From Panopea generosa (lineage: Eukaryota; Mollusca; Bivalvia; Adapedonta; Hiatellidae): a DNA stretch of 64,000 nt. The notes beneath the pieces were generated by a model, which saw nothing but the letters and a program-made list of their open reading frames with translations, searched no databases and was not told the origin of the DNA. How positions within the stretch are numbered: position 1 is the stretch's first letter; each line of letters begins with the position of its first letter. Location of the stretch: assembly GCA_029582155.1 (NCBI GenBank), contig CM055896.1, positions 7,146,624 through 7,210,623 on the forward strand, written 5' to 3'. Below are positions 27,701-42,700 of the stretch, piece by piece. The position numbers were made by a program, and so were the translations under genes.

Positions 27701-30700
27701 AGGGTCAAGTTCAAATCCCCACCCTACCATGTCTGACTATCAATCTAAGGGTCTTGAGTTTGAATCCCCACCCTACCATGTCTGACTATCAATCTAAGGG
27801 TTTTGAGTTGGAATCCCTACCCTACCATGTCTGACTATCAATCTAAGGGACATGAGTTGGAATCCCCAACCAACCATGTCTGACTATCAATCTAAGAGAC
27901 ATGAGTTGGAATCCCCACCCGGCCATGTCTGACTATCAATCTAAGGGTCGTGAGTTCGAATCCCCACCAGACCATGCCTGACTATCAATCTAAGGATCTT
28001 GAGTTGGAATCCCCACCCAACCACATCTTATTATCAATCTAAAGGTTTTGAGTTGGAATCCCCACCATACCATGTCTGACTATCAATCTAAGGGTCGTTT
28101 GTTGGAATCCCCATCCAACCACATCTTACTATCAGTCTAAGGGTTGTGAGTTTGAATCCCCACCATACCATGTCTGACTATCAATCTAAAGGTCGTGAGT
28201 TGGAATCCCCACCCAACCATGTCTGACTATCAATCTAAGGGTTGTGAGTTCTAATCCCCACCAGACCATGTGTGACTATCAATCTAAGGGTTGTGAGTTC
28301 GAATCCCCACCAGACCATGTGTGACTATCAATCTAAGGGACATGAGTTGGAATCCCCACCCGACCATGTCTGACTATCAATCTAAGGGTCGTGAGTTGGA
28401 ATCCCCATCCGACCATGTCTGACTATCAATCTAAGGGTCATGAGTTTGAATCCCCACCCAACCATGTCTGACCATCAATCTAAGGGTCTTGAGCTCAAAT
28501 CCCCATCTGACCACGTCTGACTATAAATTTAAGGGTCGTGATTTCGAATCCCCACTCAACCACAATCTCCATGATGATATAAGACATTATGTCTCATTGT
28601 CATTTGTCTCTCACTGCTGATACAAGTAGTGAAGTTATCAATTACTTATGGAGATGAATGTGTTTGAGTACTGATTAACCTTCAGAGATCCCAGGGCAGA
28701 GTGATTAGTCTAACTGATTGTATATCAAATTTTTGATAACATAAAAATGACGTTAAATATTCAAACAAACAAACCTCAGTAACAATGACTAGCAATGTAG
28801 GAGAGCATTCATTCAACAAACATTTTACTAAAACTGATTGTCTGTTAGTTTTTGATGACATAAAGATGACGTTAAATATTCAAACAAACAAACCTCAGTA
28901 GCAATGACTAGCAATGTAGGAGAGCATTCTTTCAACAAACATTTTACTTAAACTGATTGTCTATTAGTTTTTGATGACATAAAAATGACGTTAAATATTC
29001 AAACAAACAAACCTCAGTAGCAATGACTAGCAATGTAGGAGAGCATTCATTCAACAAACATTTTGCTAAAACAAAATTAACATACATGTGTCAGGCCACA
29101 TGTTGAAATAACTTCCCCCATGGTCAACAAGTATCTATATATGCAATCTGCATGGCAGGAGATCATTAAATATAGAAAGATCAGGTACCGAGCTCACTCA
29201 GTCATAAAACATATTCTAATTATAACTGTTAATACCAAGGGATAAATCACACGGTGATTTTGTAACAACAGAATCACAATGTGGTCTCACTTTGCGGTAT
29301 GGCACATTCAAGAATAGTTGTTTATTCTGCTGCATGAACCACCAGGGATATTTTTATATATAGCAGCAGAACTATGTTGTGGTCTTGAGCAGGAATTGTT
29401 TTCCGATATTTGTGGGAGCATTAATGCCAATATTGCTTTTGTTATGCCTACCTTTCCTGGAGAAATATTCCATAGTCCATACGTATGTGAATGGCTAAAC
29501 CTACGGAGGCAGGAATGATTGTTTACATGTTTAAGTAATTATTTGACAACTGGGATATATGTGAATATTAACACATTTGTCTTATGTCAGGATATTAAGG
29601 TACTTGTGAGATATAAGCACAATATTGTGGTTATGATTTTATTATATATCAAGGACTTGTATAGAAAGATAGGAAACTTGTATCTCTCTACTAAATATTG
29701 ATAAAATAGCATGCGAAAAATTAATAAAATGCAAATTAATCATTAAAATTTTATTTCTTCCACATTAAATGTAAGGTTTATGTAAGTTTATATGTTTTAT
29801 AATGTTTTAAACATGAAAAATGAGCTTAAATTTAAAATATTGTAGTTTGAAGTACTTTCCTTGATTTTTCAGTTGCAATATACAAATTTTGTTATCATAA
29901 GTACTTCAACAATTGTAAACACAATTTGCTGGGAGTAGTCTTGTTTTGTAGAGAATTCCATTGAGCAAATAAAGAATTTTTATTTGTATTTCTGAGATGA
30001 ATGGAATGGAAACGAGATTTCGCAAGATTTTGCATGAATATGCGAGCGTTCATAACATCTCAATCAGTTGCTTTTCCTTTTCTATATAAAGAAAGTATTT
30101 TCTATATATATATATATTTTTTTTTTTTTAATGGGGTTTACCGCCATTTTCAACGCATTTCATAAAATAAATGGCATATTCAATTATAATGGAGAAAGAT
30201 TTCAGAATGAATCTGAGTATATATACAAAACAAATTCAACAATTGTAAATGTATACACAGTGGAAATTACATTCCTTTAAGCTATTGTGAATGTATACCA
30301 TACATAAAGGAAGTTACATTCCTTTAACCTATTGTTAATGTGCACAAAGAGAAAGTTGCACATTCCTTTTGTCTATTGTGAATGTTTAAATAGCGCATGT
30401 AACATTCTTTTCAATTATTGCAAATGTGTAAATAGAGGAGGGTACATGACTTTTTATTTTTGTGAATGTATAAATGGAGGAAGTTACATTCCTTTCAATT
30501 ATTGTGAATATATAAATAAAGGAAGTTACATTCTATAAATAAAGGAAGTTACATTCCTTTTTTATTGTAAATGTATATATAAAGAAAGTTACAATCCTTT
30601 CAATCATTGTGAATGTATAAAAAAGGAAGTTACATTCCTTTCAATTATTGTGGATGTATAAAAAAAAGGAAGTTACATTCCTTTCCATTATTGTGAATGT

Positions 30701-33700
30701 ATAAATAAAGGAAGTAACATTCTATAAATAAAAGAAGTTACATTCCTTTTTTTTATTGTAAATGTATAAATAGAGGAAGTTACATTCTTTATCATTATTG
30801 TGAAAGTATAAAAGAGGAAGTTACATTCCTTTTTATTATTGTGAATGTATAAATAAAGGAAGTTACATTCTTTTTTTTATTGTGAATGTATAAAAAGAGG
30901 AAGTTACATCCTTTTTATTATTGTGAATGTATACATACAAGAAGTTACATTCATTTCACTACACTGATAGGTACAAAGAGGAAGTTACATTTCTGGCATC
31001 TATTAACATTCCTTCCAGCTAATGTAAACATATATGGAGTTGTAAACAGACATCAGCCTCTAGGACATTAGGCCCTTCATGATATTGCACAGGTGGAAAC
31101 TAGCCCGTTACCCTATGACATTAGCCCCTTGATGATTTTACAAGGGCAGACATTAGCCCCTTGATAATTTTGCTTAGGTGGACAGTAGCCTCCATCATAG
31201 GACATTAATCCCTTAATAATATTTAATACATTCCATTTAACTTTTTTATTACTTTTATTTATCTATTTATTTGTTTATTTAATAAAAAAGAAGAAGAAAA
31301 TGTAGTTTATATGTAAGATTAAGTAATCTATGTATGAGGATTAATGTTCTAATCTGGCCGGTATAGATTACCAAAAATTATTGGACTTGACCTTTTATAT
31401 ATTGATTCCTGGGCGAAGTGCCCTCAACCCAAATAATAATAGAACGCGGTAACCAGTCAGTTTCTCAGTTCTGACCATAAACTCAAGGATACTTGACATG
31501 GCATTTTTTCGGGACAACAATTTATAATTTTATCCACCACCACCGTAATTCCTCATTGGCTCCTAGTCAATTTTGTTCTAGCCTTAGTTTATATATATTT
31601 TAGGCAGATTAGAACATCTACCTTGTTTGTTGTTTTTATGCTCATTACTTTGCATCTGACGGTTTTGTATGCCCGAATATATTTGTGTAGTGGTAATTAA
31701 TATATCTCTTCTATATAAGGAATTTCCTAGCATTTTTAATTAAAATGCCCATTTCAACTTACACCATGTTTTGTTGTTACATCTTTACCATAATAGCATC
31801 TTAGGTCCATCATAATAATTGATTATCATCTATTAAATTCAAATTAACACAAATATTACTACAGGGAAGGGATAATGTCCTCAACAAAACCACGTAGGGG
31901 CTAATATTCTTCGGTGAAGATGCTTATGTTTTAAGTTAAAGGGGCTAATGTTCCAGGTTAAAGGAGCTAACTGCCTGTGCAAAATCACAAAGGAGCTAAT
32001 GTCTTTGTGTGCAAAATTCAGCATTGGGGCTCATGCTGAGAATGTAATTTGTTTTTGTTTGAATATTTAGTGTCATTTTTATGCCATCAAGGGCTAACAG
32101 ATAATAAATTAACTAAACCACTCTTTCCTGGGATCTTGAAAGGTTAGCCAGCACTCGAGTACACCAATCTCCGCAAGTAACTGACATCTTTCCCACTGGA
32201 ATCAGTGGTGAGAGACAAAAGACAATGAGAAGCAATGTCATAATTATGTCAATCCTCATGGTGATTGTAGCCAGGCGGAAATTCAAACTTACGACCCCTG
32301 GATTGATAGTCTAAAGTGTTACCGACTGAGCTAAGAGCGCCCTGCAAGTAACTGACGTCTTTCCCACTGGAATCAGTGGTGAGAGACAAAAGACAATGAG
32401 AAGCAATGTCATAATTATGTCAATCCTCATGGTGAATGTAGCCAGGTGGGAATTCAAACTTACGACCCCAGGATTGAAAGTCTAAAGTGTTACCGACCGA
32501 GCTAAGCGCGCCCTGCATTGAAAATATGTAGCTCAAATAAATTAAATTCCTTTATAACCTATATTTCAGCTATTTGGTAGAATAATATAAAGAAAACTAC
32601 CATTTACACAATTAAACAGTACTCCAAATATGCCATGCATCAATATAATTTATGCAACTGAATTTTTAAATACACCCAAAATTAGTTATAATTTGGTTTA
32701 TATGTGAGGCACCAGACAACCCCAGCAGTATATATTGCTATCCAAAAACAAAACAAACATGATTTTTACAATATTTTGTTACTTATAATAATGCAAATCA
32801 TGTTTGTTTTGTTTTTGGATAGCAATATATACCGCTTACATATTATTTTCTACATTCCAGTACTTTTTGTTTTTCAAACGATTCTATGATTTGGAGAATA
32901 AAATGTTTGTTTTCACTGATAATTTGCTTTGTGTGGATTGTAGGCAAAATAACAGGGAATCAAGTGTTGTTGATTGCATTTTGGCATCTGCATCTTTACC
33001 AGTATCTCATTACGTAAAAAATGATAGTAAATTACATTCACATGTGGGTGAAGAGGGAAGTGGGGAAGGAGGCTTATTGGTTCTGGATAGGCTCTGGCAA
33101 GCATTAAATATGAAATGAACCAGTTTTAGGTCCACGGTTAATTGATTATTTAAATACACAAGAGAATTTAAACAAAAAAGAAATTAAATAATGATAATGG
33201 GGGATGGGGATCAAAACATATAGAGGAAAACTCCATCTTCCATGTCACGTGATAGCTTTCTAACATAGCCTGTCGAAAATCTGGGACTAAATCATTTTTT
33301 GTGATCTATTTTCTTATCCACAAATCGTGATCATATACATTTTCATTTTCACGACTATGAAAATATTTTAAAACTTGATTTTGTCCTAGGAAACTGTAAA
33401 AAAGAAAGAGACGTTATGACAGAATAACAACGTCAATGTATATCTGTATTGGTCAAAATGCAGGGAACTTGGCTTTCTGCATGTAATTTCGACCCCTCGG
33501 GTGAGATATTTCTATCCCACACGGATACTCATGATGGATTCTTATAATCTCTCTTCTCAGGTATTGTAGAAACTACCCTGTTTTTGTATAACAAAGTACT
33601 TACCTTTCTTTCAGCTTTTGTAGAATTGAACATGTTTATGTATAGAAATATTCATTTCTCTTCTCAGGTATTGTAGAAATTACCCTGTTTATGTATAAAG

Positions 33701-36700
33701 AAGTATGTGCACCTACCTTTCTCTCGGCTATAGTGGAATCCACCATGTACATGCCTGTTGAACTCATGGACAGCTCGTAGGGCTGGATAAAGTTTCGTAC
33801 CCATGCTAGTTTGTAGATCAACCTATTGAGGCTCTCTGATAGAAACATGTCCCCCAGCTGCTGGTTCTGCATCTATAACAACAGATTGTTCCAGAGAATA
33901 TTGAACAAAATGTTCTCAAGCTCAGAGTAGTTTAAGAAATGGAATAAATATGGGGGCATAACTGATGTTACATTGCGGAGCGCATAGTCCAGTGGTAAAG
34001 CGTCAAACCCAGGATTGGAGGGTCATGAGCGTGACTATGTGTGGTGTCCTTGAGCAATGTTTTCCACATAAGCTCAGTAATGGTTCCCGAGCCCATGTGG
34101 TTCCTGCTAAGAATAGAATCACTGCCGATCTCTGTAGAGAGGTAGGAATCCTCCGAATGGGTGTCATGTTCATTTTATTATTTTTTGTCATGTTCACTAT
34201 TGTGGTTAAATTATCAACCCGTGTGGTTTCAGGGAGCCATATGAGTGATGGCAAGAATAGGACCACTGTGGCTCATGCATGTCGTAAGAAGTGAAAATTT
34301 GAGTAATACGATAGAATTTGCTGAAACTCTGCAGTTCTGCAGGTATCAAGGTTCTAGGTTCATTCTGCATATTCATTTGTTGGTGTATTTTTTTAAAACT
34401 GTATGTTAATTTGTTGTTTTTGTACATGTAGAGTTAAACTGGAATCCTCCTTCCTGCTGGCGTCGAATAACCTATGTGTTGGTACGTCGTAAAACCCTAT
34501 TCATTCATTCATTCAGTAATGGTTCTACCCATGAAGACTTTGAGCAGGATTTGTACAAGTTGTAAAAACTTGTTTCACAATCAATGTAAAATAAATAAGT
34601 TTAAACTAAATATGTTTGGAGAAACGAAGCATCTTAACAAATGAAAAATTCTGCCTTTCCAACATTGTAACTTTGAATACTATTGGTACAAAAATGAGAC
34701 AAAAAAATACTCCACTAACCATAGTAAGGCCCAGTACTCCTTCAAGGCAAATGTTGACGAAGAATTCTCTGTCTTGAGCTTTCTCAAATAGAAGTTTCAG
34801 TTTCCTGTGGTTGAGGAACTTGTGAACTTTGACCCCTTGCGATAAGAATAAGTCGATAAACTCCTCCCTGTCTTTCTGTAGTAGAGCTTGTTCGAACATC
34901 TTCTTGTCTATCTGATGAAGAAAAATGAAAACAGGCAAATAGAGCTCTAGGGAAGTGAAATGGCATAATTATGTAATTCTATTATAGGAAATCTACCTAA
35001 TTAGGTCTTTGTTGAATGACAAATGATTTATTAAGGGAAGGATTATACTGTAATGACAAAGCAATGCCCCTGACATCAAGATGTTTAAAATAAAACCAAA
35101 TATAAATGAGAAAAACATAATATCCTGTTTTCCCACACTAGTGCTATAAAAGTGCCATCTTTAAAATTAATTTCAATAAATTCTTTCTTTGTCTCCTATT
35201 ATTCTCCACTTTCCTTTTTTAATCTAAATCAGTCGGCAATGTGCCTGAATGTCAATCCTGGGGGTCATGATTTTGAATCCTTGCCTGGCAACATTCTCCG
35301 AGATGATTGTTCATGAATTTTGTTTTACAGCCATCAATCTCCCACCTCTGAATGGTTGGGGAAGTATTCAGTGACTTGCATCCCTCCCCAGGAAACTGGC
35401 AAACTTTCTCACATAAAGTTGTTGGAGCGAGTGGGTCTCAAACCGACTCCCTTAGCGGTGAGAGGCAAGTGATCTTGAGATGTCATCTTTGATCACTCAG
35501 CCAAAAAATCCTAACGTAAACAATTAATACCCTGACACGTGAGAAGTCCTGCTGGAAGATATCCCAGGCAAGGTCGGGTCGGTTCCAATCTATAGTCAGC
35601 TGCAGGTCATTCTGATGCTGCTCTTGTTGACCTCTCACTTCATGTCTCTCTGCTGTAGTCATGGAAACAAACAATTATCACATATTTTAACAGATGAAAT
35701 TAGTAAACAACAATTCACACAAGCTGACAGCAAAAATTATCACATTTATTCAACAAGAGCTGTCGGAGAACAGCATTAACTCGCCTATCCTATCATTAAC
35801 ATCTATCCTAGCCTCGTCAAAGAATCGTATTTAATATATATAATGATTTTGTAATATACGATAAACAGGCACATCTTTACCAATCAAATCAACTTATATA
35901 ATTAATAATAGCAATAAAGTAAAAACATGTATGTACGGTGCAGGTGAGGAGGGGAACAGTACTAAAGTTGAAATGGGGGCAGAGTAGTCAAAAATAAAAA
36001 AAAATAAAAGTGTGGAGGGGGTGGGGGTGGGGGAGATTTTTTTTTAAAAATTGGGTTGGGGAATGTTGAAGGGTTAGGCAGTAATAAAGTTGAAGTATGG
36101 TTAAAATTTTTTTTAAAAAATCGGGTTGTGGGGTGGGGGAGTATTTCATTAAGTACAAATACAATTAAAAAATAAACATTGGGGGTTGCCCAAGTAGGCA
36201 TGGAAAAATGGGGCAAGGAATGTTCAAAACAATAATACAAACCATTTCTCAAAACCAAATAACTACTGTACTGTGTTCTATGCAAAATTATATCAATCTG
36301 GATACATTTACCAACAGTTTATACAAATATCCAATAACATTTTTGGTTCCAAAGATATTGAGCCCAAAAGTTGTTTTATATGATACTCATTAACAACAAC
36401 AAAAAAAAATAGAGCCAACATCTGGTTAAAAATTAATATAAGAAAATAAGAATCATAATACAAAAGTGAAAGTATTGTCTATATACAATTTACACCTAAA
36501 CCTAGAGTTATAAGAACAAATTCTCCTTTTCAATTTGATATTTCACAACTTAAATATAGCAGCCCTTTTAAAGTTAAAAAACTCAAGGTATAAGCAAAGT
36601 TTTAACACCCTTGAGCCAAATAACATTCACATAACTGTCAGTTTTCCTGTAGTTAATACCAACTTGCACCAAAACTTCAACACAGTGTTTACAGACAAAA

Positions 36701-39700
36701 TATATATTTTCACTCTACAATATTACCTTGACCTTCTTCGAATGGCGGGAGCATAAAACATTATTAATAAATGTAATAACTATTTAACAGGTGTGTAGCT
36801 TCCTTTAGGCACTGTAGGCATGTGCTTACACATTTTTATGAGAAATCGAAAAAAAATAAATACCAAAAATGCAATAAAAATGATCCAGAGTATATGATCC
36901 AGAGAGATCTGTTTAACACCAATTTATCAATTAATTTGGTTATAAAACAAGGTTGAATTTAAGGATAACCAGGCTGCCAATAAATCAGGGGATCATGCAC
37001 CCGGACTCCCTACAACTGTGCCTACACATCGATTTCAGCCAAGCTATGCCTTTATTTAAGATTATATATTTTATAGAATAGGGACACAACAATCATAAAT
37101 TAACCAAAAGTAATGTAAACTAGCCCAAGGATTGATTTACATTCACAGTTGTAAAAAATAGACTAGAGTTGATCTTCTGATATGAAAACCTCGACTGAAT
37201 GTGAGCAGAACCACTGTCCTTTCACAAGTAAATGACAAACTTTCTCGTATAAAGTATTTCGAGCGAGCTGGACTCAAACCAATGACTTTGGCAGTAGGAG
37301 GTTACTGATCTTGAGATGGCACCTTTGACCACTCTGCCAGGTAAGACCAAAAGAAAAATTTGCCTCTCTATAGGCCAACTGTTTGTTTTTAATTCTCAAC
37401 TTTTCTTCAAATAGACTACCGGTAAATACAAAAAAACATCCATCAAATATGGTTGACCACCTACAATGGGAAATGTAATCAAACTACTGAGAGACTCCAT
37501 TGCAGTACTTACATTTAAATAGGGCACAGAGGATGTATTTATCCAGATCTCTCATACTGGAGCCCCAACCTTTCATGTTCACTACCATCATGAAGGAGTT
37601 GTCACCCTACAGAAGAGACAGATTTAAAACATGGGTCAATACAAAAAAATACCTGTAAAGCCATGCTTAAAACAAATGTTTGTTCCGACCCAGTATTTCG
37701 CACAACGGTAAGTAGATAGCTATTTTTTTTGTCATTTTAAACAAAAATGGACAGAAATCATGAAAATAAAACTCCAATGCTGCAATATTGAGTGAGTAGG
37801 TGGGAGCACAGCAAACAATTTATTTTAAGAAAGGCCTCATTGTCTACACTATCTAGGAGGCTTCAGTAAGAGCTAGCGTTCATGTCAACATCATTAGAAC
37901 ATTTGTTTAGGCAAAGTACCACCATCGCATATAATGGCGGTTATAAAAAATTCTTCTTCTTTAAAAAATACATTTTCCATATTACAATGCTTATTTTTTT
38001 ATTTGAATGGCTATTGCTGTAATTTGAACATTTTGAAAGCATTGTCATGTTTGAATTGTGAATTTAGGAAAAAAAAATTGATGCAAAGGAAATTGCGGTG
38101 TGAATACATGATTTCAATTGTCTTCTTTCACTTTGTCAACAGTGTACACACCGAGCAAAAAAAATCTCTTATATGACATATGACTCTTACTTTTCTCATC
38201 ATATTTTGGTAGTTTCATTTGGGTCTCTCTATGAATGACACGTCTTCCAACTTTTATTATTTACTATAGAATAAAGAGCAAAACTCAATGGTGGGTTTAC
38301 ACCATAACATATCAGAGTTGTGGGTTCAAATCCCCATGAGACTGTTGTTTTTTTCCTTGAGATGTTTCTGGTACTTTTAAATCGGATGGAGTATCCAACT
38401 AGGCATCAAAGGGAGCTTTTATTGCCCAGAATATCTGAATCATTGTACATTGTTTATTTATTTGTTGATACATGTATCTGAATGTCGTTAATACATGTAC
38501 TTAGAGGGAGGTAGTACATGTAGGACTTAGTTAGGGACTTATGGTAGTTCTGTTTGTTTGTTTGAATATTTAGCATCATTTTTATGCCATCGAGGGCTAA
38601 CAGTCAATAAGTTAACCTATTCAGTATTTCCTTGGAACCTGAAAGATTAACCAATACTCAAGCACACTCATCTCAGCAAACAACTGATAATTTCCCACTT
38701 GAATCAGCAGTGTGAGAATGACAGTGAGTTGCATTGTCTTATATCAATCATCACAGAGACTGTAACCGGATCGAGAACCAAACTTACGACCCGTGGATTG
38801 ATAGTCGGCGCTAACCAGTCCCGGCCTTTTTGTCAGTAGATAGGTATATATGCACGGTACTACTGGCCATAGAGCTAGCTTTTATAGTGAAATTGATATA
38901 GCATTCAATCAGCATAAGAGACTTGTGGGTTCCGATCCCCCCTCCCCCCCTAAAATATCAGTGTTATTTTTTTTAAAGGATTCTGACTGATCTTGAGCAT
39001 CATCTGGGAACCAGAGTCTACATAATTATACTCATCCAGGCTATATGTAAACAAAAATCCACATCTATTTCATATTAGCATTCATAGGAGTTAACTTGAA
39101 TACCTCAAACACAGGATCTACCTCCCTTTAAGATGTGCAGACACAAATCACAAAAAGATTCAAAGTGTGATCTTGACCTTTGAGATATGGGTCTTTAGCA
39201 CGACACGTCGTCATGTCAAGGTGATCGACTGAAACAAGTGTTGAAATTCATCAATGTATGACAAAGTAACAGACCTAACACAAAATCTCAAACAAACTCA
39301 AAGTGTGACCTTGACCTTAAACTCAAGGTGTCCCCTCTTACGCGCCACACATGATCATGTCATGATAATCATTTGAGCCAAGTGTTTTTGATATCCACCT
39401 ATGTGCGGACAAAATTACAGACCAGACACGGAATCTCAACAAACTCAAAGTGTTGTCAAACAAACTCAAAGTGTGACCCTGACCTTTGATGACAGTTATA
39501 TTAATACAAAGAATCCCAACAATAATAAAGATGTCTCACCTCATTTGCGCATTTTACACTCTGTATTATTTTGTCACGGAGAGCAAATTTACCCAAATCA
39601 TTGTCTTCAAAATGCAATGAATAAATCTTCGAGATCATCTTTATCAACTCTGGCTTTAAGAAGTTCTCTTCATACTCCGGGTCACTATCTCCCCTGGATA

Positions 39701-42700
39701 TAAAGGGAAATTAATTTTCCATAAGTAAATTATATTAATATATTCTATGGAAATTTTGAATACAGAACATAGTGCACTTCCGAGTTATGTGAAGTTGCCC
39801 TCTCCCTGACCCAATAACGCTTCTATAAAAATTTGAGCAATATTCATTTGGTATTTACAAAAAAAGATGTGACGAAAAGCAATGAAGACGAATATGCCAT
39901 TTTACCAAGGACAGGTCATATGAAAAGCTTAAATAATTCTTTATTTTAACCAATTCTATTGTTTCAATTAAAACAAAACTATCTTGATTTAACCAAAATA
40001 TGAAAAGCACTGATAGTCAGGCTTTTTTTAATATTTATACAACTTCCTAATACAACAGATATTATTGTAGCATTTTGTTTATTTTATTAAACAGTTTTAT
40101 AAATGACATATAACACTGAATGTCCATAATATATGTTTATTGTCTGATTTGTTGTTGCTTGCATATATAAAATACATGGGGGGAAAAAAATGAAATTCAA
40201 GGAATAAAAACTCGTCCCTGTCCATATGATTTTGATATAAGCATGGATATGCCTTGGCATAAATCCCAGCTAAAAATCTTCAAAAGTATGGACAGTCTAA
40301 AATGAACTTCTGGTAAAAGTTAAAATCCCGATAACAAAATTATTTGAGAATTCATCGAGGCATCAAAAATCTCAAAGCTAAAAAAAAAGAATGTAAATTT
40401 ACCTGTGAAAAATTCTTACTTTTCTTGCATCTCCTCATAAACAAACACAATCATGTCTGCTATTCCACCACTCCCCTTCAACACCACTACAGGCATTCTA
40501 TTTTGTAGGTAGAACAGGACGTGATCAATGTCACGTGGCGTGCCCTGCACCAGCAGACCTACCACAGGTATAACGTTTTCAGGAGCTTCCTGTTTCTGAT
40601 CTTCATACTCGGAATCTGATCCAGCTGTAAACAATTAAAATTTAATCAAATTATTGACTCTATTAAGTAGCCTTATTGCGCAAGTCTGATTTATGTGCCA
40701 GAAAAAATCAGCAGACACCACCTCCATGTATTTAATGTTAAAATTTAACTGCCCATTTATAATATGGTGATTGTTTGGATTTTGAAGTCACGCAACCTTC
40801 CAAACCCTTTTGCTGCCTGTTTTGACACAGTGAGCCAATTAGAGTAACCAATCACTTTTATGAAGTGTTATTGAATTCCAGCCAATGGTTCCAAGAAATA
40901 GCGACCACAAAATTTGTCCACAAAACGAATTAAAAAATTTGAGACAAGAAAATTGTGCAGGTGTCTGGCGGTGCCAATTTGACTCCACCCACTTGTACTT
41001 TTCTCATCCTATGCTGCTGTCGGATTATCACTCTGTTAATTGAAACTAACTGACATCTCTTTGATCTTGAATTAAAGAGTGCGAATACTGTGACAAGTGA
41101 TAATAGTGACACGTATGAATTATACTTGGGATAATACGGTATTAAGAAAACTTTGACATTATTTTCTATCTGGTCATTACCTATACTCATCAATCTTTTC
41201 TTTTTACGACTGCCACTTTTGATCCTGAACTGCTTCTCTATTAGACAACGCAGACTGACAGGTATACTGTCCCGCCCCTCTTCTTCTACCATGATGAAGT
41301 GGGTGTGGTCAGGGTTCAACTCGTAGATATCTGCACTGGGCTTCTGGCCAACATTCTTTACCTGTACACCTTCCTAGAAGTAAAATTTAAACTAGACAAT
41401 GCAACTAGGCTTGATACCAATCACTCTTGTGAAGTTTCATTGAATTCCAGCCAAGAAATATCAACAATAAAGCATATGTATGAAAAATTCAAAGGGCCAA
41501 CTCAAAAAATTATTCTCACGCAACATGCTGACAATATGCACATCTAGGCTAGGCACCAGTCAACTTTGTGAAGTTTCTGGCCAATGGTTGCTGAGAAATA
41601 GCAATCACAAAAACAGTCCACAGACAGACACACAACCGACAGACATATGATAGTTTTAACACCTCCAATTACCTGTAAAGCTATCATTGTACTGGAACAC
41701 CTTCAGTTACCTGTAAAATTATCATTATAAGGTGATGGTTTGAATTTTTTGTAATTTCTACGAAAACCAACATATAAAACGGTAAAAGCAGGATGACTTT
41801 GGATTTTTATTTTTTATTATAACACTTTCGCAAATATCAAACCTCCCAAACATAGTCAAGATTTAATATTCACTAAAAATTTTGACCTAGCAAAAATATC
41901 TGCTTTAACAGTATGCCGATGGCAATAACAAAATCAAATTTTTACCGTTCCATCAAAGTAGACACCGTACGGAACAGTTTCCTTGGGAACAATGCCCATA
42001 ATTGTGAGCCTCCTACGTCGTAGTTCGTCACTGGACATGACGGGATTACTTATCAGACGACTGTTTTCCTGTTCGTAGTTGTACTCCCTCACAGCATCAC
42101 CAATTATCTTGGGCACTCCAGCATCTATTCCATTTGTTACGATCCACATCTCCGTCGTGTTTGCAGCCTGTCACAAAGTACAACATTTTTAAGGTTTATT
42201 TCACCCTGATCTATACTAAAATAACAATGGTTCTGGGGGATGGTGACTTTTAGGGTACAATGTTCGGCCCCATTCCCCTCACCAAAAACATATGGTTTAC
42301 CCTTAATGTAAGAAAGAATTTGCAATGGGGTTAGCACCAGTTTAACAGTTTTAAACAATGAAGAATAATGTTGACCTGTAAACTGTTTTAAACATACATA
42401 CTTATAAAATTTGCACTGTTTTGATCCCCCCACCCCCCATTTTTATTACGATGTTATTTTCCCATACTGAAGGGACCCTTTCTTATTCACCACCACACAC
42501 ACACAAATTAATGTTTTATCCTTGTTACATTACATTTACCAGAATGTTCATCCTTTATAGTGACACAATAATGTTATCTTCACAGGGTGTATAGATGTGT
42601 GTTTGAAATATAATATTTTATCAGTTTTGTCTTACTGTAAAATAAGATTGTAGAATTTATTTTGTATACATATTTTATATTGTTTTTGTATGGTCATTTT

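Noticed and set aside
22412..28555. CRISPR-like arrays
   Set aside because: The units are contiguous tandem repeats without unique spacers of constant length, and the DNA is from an animal.
24918..28762. Cluster of real tRNA genes
   Set aside because: Only the B-box half is repeated. No unit can form acceptor, D and anticodon stems, and a SINE body follows the array.
37934..38176. 80-codon plus-strand ORF
   Set aside because: It lies within a dispersed repeat also present at 12.5-13.2 kb and 63.5 kb, and lacks any protein likeness.
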